From Baffinella frigidus (Eukaryota > Cryptophyceae > Cryptomonadales > Baffinellaceae), in assembly GCA_026770585.1 (NCBI GenBank), contig MU647151.1, positions 155,927 to 173,713 of the forward strand: a DNA stretch of 17,787 nucleotides. Reading direction: 5' to 3'. Made by a program: the position numbers and the translations under genes. Below are positions 8,313-17,300 of this stretch, piece after piece. The number at the start of each line of letters is the position of its first letter. Within the stretch, counting starts at the first letter, position 1. The notes below the pieces were generated by a model. The model saw only the letters and a list, made by a program, of their open reading frames with translations, was not told where the DNA came from and made no database searches.

Positions 8313-11300
8313 GTATGCGAACCCCGAACATCAAAACGCACATGCCGCCTAAGCCTCACCCGCACACCTCACCGTATGCCGCATACCACACCCTAAACCC
8401 TCAACACTAAACCCTAATCCCTGAACCTGAAACCTGACACCCGAAACCCGAAACCCGAAGGATGCACGCCGCCTACCTCACCCTAAGCCCTGAACCCTAA
8501 CCCCCAATTCCTCCGGAACCAGGTATGCGGCGGCGTTCCACAGCAAGATCGAGCGCTTCGAGGACCGCGGCCCCGAAAAGGAGTCCATCAACCTCCAGGT
8601 CTGTTTCAGTCTTATCCGAGGACATGTTGAATTTCAAAGAAAATGGATCCCTATTTGTTCATAGGAGTCGGACGAAGGTTAATTAGGGCCCTAAGTAAGT
8701 TTGATTAGGGCCACCACCATCCGGTTTGATTGGCCATTTTCTTTTTCATTAAACCTGTTCCCGGATGAAGTCGGATTCAGCGACTTTTCTCGAGTTGACG
8801 TTGTGGGTTTTGCGGTACAAATGTGTCAACTTTGGAGCGAAAACGAGGCCGCGCGAGGCAGATCGGCCAGACCAAATAGCCTGTGACCGCGGCCCCGAAA
8901 AGGAGTCGACCAACCTCCAGGTATGCAGCCGAAGCTGTCTCTCAGTCCAGCAACTTGCGAATAGACGCTCAACCCGACTCCGCCTCCCACCAACCCTCAC
9001 ATAAAGCCGAAATCAGTTTTTTCCTTGTATTTTTCTGGTATAGTTTGGGCCGAGGACGCCGGATTCCGGCGTGCTTGGCCTGACCCGATTTAGAGACAGA
9101 GGCATCTTGCTGTGGATCGCTGCCGTAAGATCGAGCCCTTCGTCGACCGCGGAAAAGAAGCAAAGGCCTAGCTCTGCCTCACTCGGGTTGACTGTCAGAG
9201 TATTCTCAAGTTGACATGCTGGGTTTCCACACATGTATCAACTTTGGAGCGGGAAAGAGCCCGGGCTCAACAAATTGGAGTGAAAAAAAGACCGGGCCCA
9301 CCAAATTAGTGAGCCCACATAGACTGAGAAAGAGCTAGGCATTGGACTGAGGGACAGGCCCGCCGCGGGGCAGCGCGACAGGGACAGGAGGAGGAGCTGT
9401 GCTGCCCGGAGGGACAGGGGCAGCGAGAGTCAGTGGGTGTAGGGTGCAGGGTGTAGGGTGTAGGGTGAAGGGTGAAGGGTGTAGGGTGTAGGGTGTAGGA
9501 TGGGCAGCGAAGTTGTGCTGCACGGAGGAACAGGGGCAGCGAGAGTGACTCTCTGGACCAACAGAACGCAGAGCGGGACGGGAACACATCGTTTTTTCTT
9601 CATTTGTAGCTAGATTCTGGAGAGCTCGAGTACAGATCATGGAAGTTGAAAACGGTGATTTGCCCCCACTCTGAGACTCAAACCCCCCCCCCGGCAGCAC
9701 ACCATCAGTTCTGACGCTTCTATCCCTATTCCTAAGTTGACATGCTGGGTTTCTGGTACCAATCCGTCAACTTTGGGGCGAAAATGAGACTGGAAGGTCT
9801 CACGAAATTGGTGAGACCAAATGGACTGAGATGGCACAAATCGACGGAGGCAGCGCTAGAGTTGTGCCGCTTCAGTCTTTCCGACAGGACAACATTACCG
9901 CCTACGAGACGACGAAGCGTCTCGTCGGTCTCGACGAGACGCTTCGTCCTCTCCGCTCAAGTACACCCACCGAGACACACCCACACTTGACGGAGCATGT
10001 CAACTTAAGCATACTCAGAAAGAAGCGCTAACCCCCCCCCCTCCAGGCAGTATACCATTACCGCATACGAGACAACAAAGCTAGTCGAGACATCGCCCCT
10101 CAAGTACACGGTCCAAGTCCGTGTATACATCCCGTATATATATGTATATATATCATATGCATATATGTATTATATATATGTCATATATATATCTTATATA
10201 TATATCGTATATACATCTGACGCTTCTCTCTCTCCCGGCAGTACAACATTACCGCATACGAGACAACAAAGCTAGTCGAGACATCGCCGCTCAAGTACAC
10301 GGTCCAATTCCGGAAGCCGTCTTCTGACAAACCCCCGCGCGAACACGGTGCCCGTGACACCCTACACCCTGCACCCCACACCCTACACCCTACACCCTAC
10401 ACCCTACACTCTACACCCTGCACCCTACACCCTACACCCTACACCCTACACCCTACACCCTACACCCTACACCCCAGGGTGCAGGGTGAAGGAACCTTCT
10501 TGCCCTCCACCGGTTTACTAACCCAAGGCAGGGTGTGTACCGGGACGGTTACAGGACGGTTACTAATCCGGGCAGGCTTTGTTCCAGAAAAAGCGGGGTG
10601 TTTCACCACTTCGAGCATCCTGGGGCAAGATATGTTATGTTACCAGCCCCTCTCTCCTCAAGTGCACGGTCCAATTCCAGAAGCCGTCTGACAAACCCCC
10701 GCGCGAACACGGTACCTTTTTCTTTCTTTCTTTTTTCTTCTTTTTCCTCCTCCTTCTTCTCCACCCCCCCCCCTCCCCCCTCCCCTTTCTTTTTTTCAAT
10801 TTTGTTCTTCTTCTTCTTCTTCTTCTTCTTCTTCTTCTTCTTCTTCTTCTTCTTCTTCTTCATTACTCTCGATACAGGTCCCAAGAAGGCCCTTGAGCCA
10901 TGCGGTGAGTGATACAAAAGTCTATGCGCCTTGAGAAACGGGCCCGCCTCGGAGACGTGAGCTATGCCATAGGGTTGTATATCACGTCCTAGCTCTGGCT
11001 CAGTCGGGATAGCTGACTACTGAACCCTAAACCTTAGCCCTGGAGCAGGGCTTACAGCAACCGCGCGCGATGCCCTATATGACACTAATTAAGTTGACTT
11101 TTGGTGAAAGTTGACTTTTGGTGAAAGTTGACTTTTGAGCAGGGCTTGCAGCAACCGCGCGCGATGCCGTATATGACACCGACACGGGGTACCCCCTAAA
11201 CCCGACCACCCCACTCAGCGGACTTCGAAGGGATTTTGAATAACCCCTAAGCGATAAGACCTACGACCCTACGGTAGGAAACCCGTAAGGTCATAGGGGG

Positions 11301-14300
11301 GTTCCTACGGATAAGGTAACGGAAACTCGGCCCAAAATGGGCCGAAAATCCCTTCGAAGCCCGCTGTGTGGAACTCTCACAACCTGGGCCAACTATCGAT
11401 TTTTGGAGCCATTTTCACCTGACATGAAGCCGGATTCCGGCTTCAACGGCTCCAATACCCCTTGAAATCGGGAAACCGAAAATCTTGGATTTGCCCCAGC
11501 CGTGAGGGTTGGTGGTAGTGTTGCAGCGAGAGTCCTCAACCCTGAACCCTGAACCCTAAAACCGACGCCCAAACTCCGAAACCCCGAACCCCAAACTCCA
11601 ACCCCCAAACCTTTGGGCAAAATCCTAATCCTCACAACCTAAATCCCAAACCTTAAGCCCCAAACCCCAAGCCCCAAACCCCAGACCCCCCCCACTCGAG
11701 GCGGGTCGAGACCTCTTTTTAAATGTCGGTTGTAGACGCACGTCCAGGTGTGTACGAGATTTGGTCACGTCCCCTACCGAAACGCGGTCCACACGAGAAT
11801 GCAAGAGGGACCAATTTAAAACCAAGATCATTTTATATGTGGCATTTGTGTAGTAACTTTCATTGCCCTTGGAGCCACTGAAGCTATGCGTAGGCCAGTT
11901 CCGAGGTTGGAACACCCTATCCTATTACAAAGTTTTACAACCCTACATGTAAATAGGCCCCTGTAGCATTCTCGAATGGCACCAGACTCATAGCTTCATA
12001 CGATAACGGACTGAAAACAGGGCAGTTAGGCCTACGGTATTGCCTACGGTAGGCCGTAGGGCCCCTAGGACCTACTGGGTAGGCACGGCTCCACTTCCCG
12101 CCACAAATGCCTTACATGCAAAAATTGGCACTTTTAAACAGAGGGATTGATGATCTGCCTCGAGTGGCCTGCTTTCTTAAGTCAACTCCTCCCTCAAAAT
12201 TTGTAGTAAACTGGCAACGCTGGGGGACCCCAACCCCCGACACCGCAGGAACCGATTGTCCAATCCCTCCACTTAGCAGCAAGCGAGCACCTTTTCACCT
12301 CCAATTCAAGGTGAAATCCCGTTTAGGTTCCAGGGCAATGGATAAGATTCTAGTACAAATCGTTGAGATGGACTGCATCCGTGAAGTCCGCAGGGGACTG
12401 GCAGCTGAGTGGTCCACCGGCACCTCAGGAACCAAATGTCGCTCTCAACACGCATGGCGCACTCTCCGCGGCCTATACCCTAAATCATACACCCTGAACC
12501 CTAAACCCTAAGCCCTGAACTCGAAACCCTACACCCTAAGCCCTAAACCCTAAAACCTGACCCCCCCCGGCAACTTAGGAACCAAATGTCGCTCTCAACA
12601 CGCATGGCCAACTCCCCGCGGCAAGGCGGCTTCAACATGATGGCCGAGCGCTTCGCACAGCGCCCGAATACCACGGGGGCCATTGATGTGGTGCGTAACC
12701 CCGAAACCCGAGACACGAAACCAGAATCCTAGCTCTGTCTCAATGTATTCGGCCTCGCCGGACCCTCTGCAAAGTTGACGGATTTTGCAGAGTTGACGGA
12801 CTTGTACCGAAGACTCCAGCTTGTCAACTAAGGAATAATTCGCGGCAAGGCGGGTCCAACATGATGGCCGCACGCTTCACAGAGCGGCCAAACACGACGG
12901 GGGCCATCGACGTGGTGTCGCCCGAAACCCTGCGTTCCCGCTCCAAAGTTGACGGGTTTGTACCGCGGAGCCAGCGTGTCAACTTAGGAAGAGTCCCCTA
13001 CAGTCCCCGCGGCAAGGCAGGTTCAACATGATGGCCCGAATACCACGGGCGCGATTGATGTGGTCTTTCCCGCCCCCAAGTTGACGAATTTGTACCGCAA
13101 AGCTGGTTTGTCAACTTAGAAATAGTCCTCCACGCGCTTCACACACAGGGCGGCCAAAACACTACGGGGGCAATCCACATGGTCCCGCCCGAAACCTAAA
13201 ACCTAGCTCTGTCCCAGTCTATTTGGGCTCACGAATTTCGTGAGCCCAGGCTCTTTCCCGCTCCAAAGTTGACGGATTTGTACCGCGCAACCAGCGTGTC
13301 AACTTGCGAATAGTCGGCCAACCCGAGTGAGGCAGAGCTAGTCCCTGGATGTTTCTCTCGCGTGTTTCTGCCCGGCCACAGCCCCCACTGCAACATGTCC
13401 TCCACGCGCTTCACAGGTGAATGCCCGAATACCACAGGCGGCTTTTGATTGACGTGGTGCTTACCCCCGACACCCTGACCGAAACCTGAAACCCGAAACC
13501 TGAAATTCGGAACCCGAATCCCGAAACCCGAAATTCGGAACCCGAAACCCGATGCACGAAGCCCGACGGAACCCGGAACCCCAACCCCCAAACCCCTAAT
13601 CTCTAAACCCTAAACCTCAAACTCCAGACCCCTGCCCGCAAACCTCTAGCCCCAACCCCCCAGTGTTCGACGTCAATGATGATCATCAACGACCTTGGTT
13701 GTAACGACCATCAACGACCTTGGTTGTAACGACCTTGGTTGGGGTGTCAACATGAGTTGATGCTGAATGTGGCCCCACGCCCCAAACCGCAGATGCACAC
13801 GGGTACAGCAAGGCCGACGTGCCTTGGGAACGTCCCCACCTCAGTCTCCTTTGGGGTTTGGGGATTTTCTGAGGCTTCTTTCCGCTCCAAAGTTGCCGGG
13901 CTGGTACCACTCACCCAGCATGTCAACTTACGAATGGCCCCCAAACGCAGATGTACGACGTGAACACGGGGCGGAAGGCCGACGTGCCCACCTCCGTCGC
14001 CACCTCTCCCTACCGGTACGCTACAGGGTCTGGAGTCAAGTGCTTAGGGTTTGGGGTTTGAGTTTGAGTACCTAGGGTTTGTGGTCCAGGGTTTCAAGAC
14101 GTGAGTCCGTCGCCACCTCTCCCTATCGGTACGCGACCCGAAACCCGAAAACCGAAGCGCACAACGACACCCTCAAACCAGGCCCCTCTTGTCGACCACC
14201 GGAGGCTGTAGACGCCCCAGGGAAACCCGCAGGCGCGTTTTTGCTCCGGGGACAAGTTCTTTTTAGACTCTGGCAACGAAAATTACTACACATAGGTCAC

Positions 14301-17300
14301 TTCCCGAAGAGTTTGTGTGGTAATTTTCGTACAGATTTTTAAAAGAAAAATACTTGTTATCGGATGAGCTTGCCTCGCCTGGAGAGGAAAGGCTGCCCCC
14401 CCCCCTCCGGGGGGGTGCATAAGGGGACGCCGCACGGGGACCCCCCCCCCCCGCCTTTTTGCGCCGCAAGCTTCTGCCAGCTTGCTACCCACTTAGCAGC
14501 CACCGGGGGCTTCACGGATACAGTCCATCTGAACGATTCGTACTAGAATCTTATCCAGTACCATTGAATTCTACCTGCTTTCCCACCGGACATCCGGGGG
14601 GAAAGGAACTCCGCGCCTGCTAAGTGGCTGGGGCGTTTTCGCCCCCCCCCCCCTCTCCGGAGTGGGCGTGGCGCGCACCTTGAGGGTCTAATCGATTCCT
14701 TGCGCGAACTTCAGGGTCTAATCTCATCTCGAAAGATAACTGAATCAGTTCCCTGATTAGCGTTTTCACTTAATTAGGGGGGCTAATTAAATTTACTACG
14801 CCCTAACTAATTTCTCCTATCCAACCTCCTATCAAAAAGGAACTGATTCAGTTATCTTCCGAGATGAAATCGGTTGTCACGTCCCCCCGCGGCACTTTAG
14901 GGTCTAACCGGTGGTCGTGCTTCTGTCACAACCACACAGAAATAGTGCGTTGCAGGCACTAACATTCCGTAGCAGTGCATACCAGCCACGAAGAGTCACT
15001 GTCAGTCCGCACCAGCCAGTGCCAGTGTCGGGCTGGTCACGTGACTAGTACAGACCCAGTCACGTGACTTAGTACAGACTCCGTACCAGTCAGAACCACC
15101 CAGAACCCCCCCCCAAACCCCCAAACCCAAAACCCAACCCCCAGAAGCCTCACCCCAAACGCTACTATAGGTATGCGGGGATGCAGAAAAGAACACCACG
15201 GGGGGACGTGACACGCTGAGACCGTCTCACACGACCCTACCAGACTATTCACAACTGCACACTCTGGGGCGGCAGCTAACAGACTATTCAAAAGTTGACA
15301 CTTTGGGGCGGCAGGTAACAGACTATTCAAAAGTTGACACTCTGGGGTGGCAGGTAAGAGGGGATGCAGAACGGGACGCCGCGCGGGGAAGGAAACTATT
15401 CACAACTTGGCACTATGGGGTTTTCGCACAAATCTATTAACAGACTATTCACAAGTTGACACGCTGGGGTTCCGGTACACATCTGTCAACTTTGGAGTGA
15501 AAAGGTGCGCTGTCGGTAGGTACGCGGGGATGCAAAAGGGGACGCCGAGAGGGGACGTGACACGCACCGTGTACGCCGAATACAACCCCGAGAACCACGT
15601 ACACCCCAAACCAGCCCATAAACAAATCCTAAACTACATAATCCTTCTTCTTCTTCTTTATTACTCTCGTTGCATAATCCCGTACAAAAAAACAGCATTA
15701 TACATCACTATATAACTAAATAACTATATGAATATAACTATTTAAGTATACATTACCCTGAACCGTGCCGAGAGGGGACGTGTCGAGAGGGGACGTGACG
15801 CAACCCCGAGAACCACGTACGCCCCCCCCGAGGGATGTTTTGTCGGATAGTTAGCATGTCCGTAGGAACAGCTTGTGTCCCTATGGTAGGCAATACGGGT
15901 CCTACAGAGTATTCACTTGCGGGTTATTGACGAAATGGCTTGGTGGCAAGTGGGGACCCACTGTCAGGGACACGCACAGTCTACGTCGAGTTCAACCCCG
16001 AGAGCCACAAGTACCAAGTACCCTCCCCCACACACCTCCAAAGTTGACGAATTTGTACCGGAACCCCAGCATGTCAACTTGAGAAAAGTCTGTCAACCCG
16101 TGTGAGGCAGACTCACACAGCGGGCTACAAAGGGGTTTCGTGAATGACCTACGAGTGACTCATCCATTTCACAGGACCCTACGGCAGACAATAACGTAGG
16201 GGGGAAAGGTTAGTTATACGGATTTCCTAACCGATAGTTAGTTGGGATGCAACCAAGCACCCCTACCGGTGGTAGCGGCTGGCGCCGAGTACAACCCTCA
16301 GAACCTTGTGCCCACCCTAAACCTCAACCCTAAACCCTAAACCCTAAACCCTAAACCCTAAACCCTAAACCCCAAACCCCAAACCCTAATCCCTGCACGC
16401 TAAACCCTGAACTCTAAACCCTAAACTCCCTCCCCCCTACCCCCTACCCCCAAAACCAAACGCCACACCCTGAACGCAGAGGCACCAGCGGCAGGTGCAA
16501 GAGTCTCCGCGACGATTCGCCAACACCCTCCCGCAACCCTCGACCCTAAGCCCTCAACCCGCAACCCGCAACCCGCAACCCTCAACCCGCAACCCTCAAC
16601 CCTAAGCCCTCAACCCTCGACCCTAAGCCCTCAACCCACAACCCGCAACCCGCAACCCGCAACCCGCAACCCGCAACCCTCAATCCTCAATCCTCAACCC
16701 TCGAAACCCTGAACGTGTATCCCGGTGGCAGACGATGCAGCGGCACATGCAAGAGTCCCCGCGGCGCTACGCCAACGTCAAACACGGTCTCTCTCTCTCT
16801 CTCGCTCTCTCTCTCGTTCTCTCTCTCTCGATCTCTCTCTTACACACACACTCACTCACTCTCTCTCTCTCTCTCTCTCCATCTCTCTCTCTCTCCCCCA
16901 ACCCTTTTCTTTGCTTGACAAGACGATGCAGCGGCACACACAAGAGTCCCCGCGACGCTACGCCAACATCCGCCACGGTCAACCGTAATCCTCATTTCAT
17001 TATTTATTTAAACAAATGAATTATTGTCCTTTAAAAAAAAAAGGAAGTTGTTTTTCCTGCCCCTCCTGCTCCTTCTCCTCCTCGCTCCTCCTCGCTCCTC
17101 CTCCTCCTCCTCCTCCTCCTCCTCATTGGGCGAGATGGGGGTGCCTAGCTCCGCGGCGCTATGCTAACATCCGCCATGGTCACTCCTTAACCCTCAACCC
17201 CCCTCCTGCTCCTGCTCCTCTTCTTCCCCCTCATCTTCTTCCTCCTCCGCCTTCTCCCCCCATCCTCTCTCTCTTGCGCCTTCTCCCCTCTTCCTCCTCG

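Noticed and set aside
10603-10917. Poly-Lys minus-strand frame and Phe/Leu-rich plus-strand frames
   Set aside because: Products of the (TTC)n and pyrimidine tract.
12107-12511. 134-codon open frame in the gene 2 intron starting MPYMQKLALL
   Set aside because: It runs through a reverse family B element (12269-12412) and a truncated exon f copy in the wrong frame, then into telomere-like repeat. No sign of a protein of its own.
12570-12580. Family A supplying the exon f acceptor (CAACTTAGGAA is shared with copy 5)
   Set aside because: The earlier exon f copy has CCGGCACCTCAG where this one has CCGGCAACTTAG, so a few point changes explain the likeness; the rest of the element is absent upstream of the acceptor.
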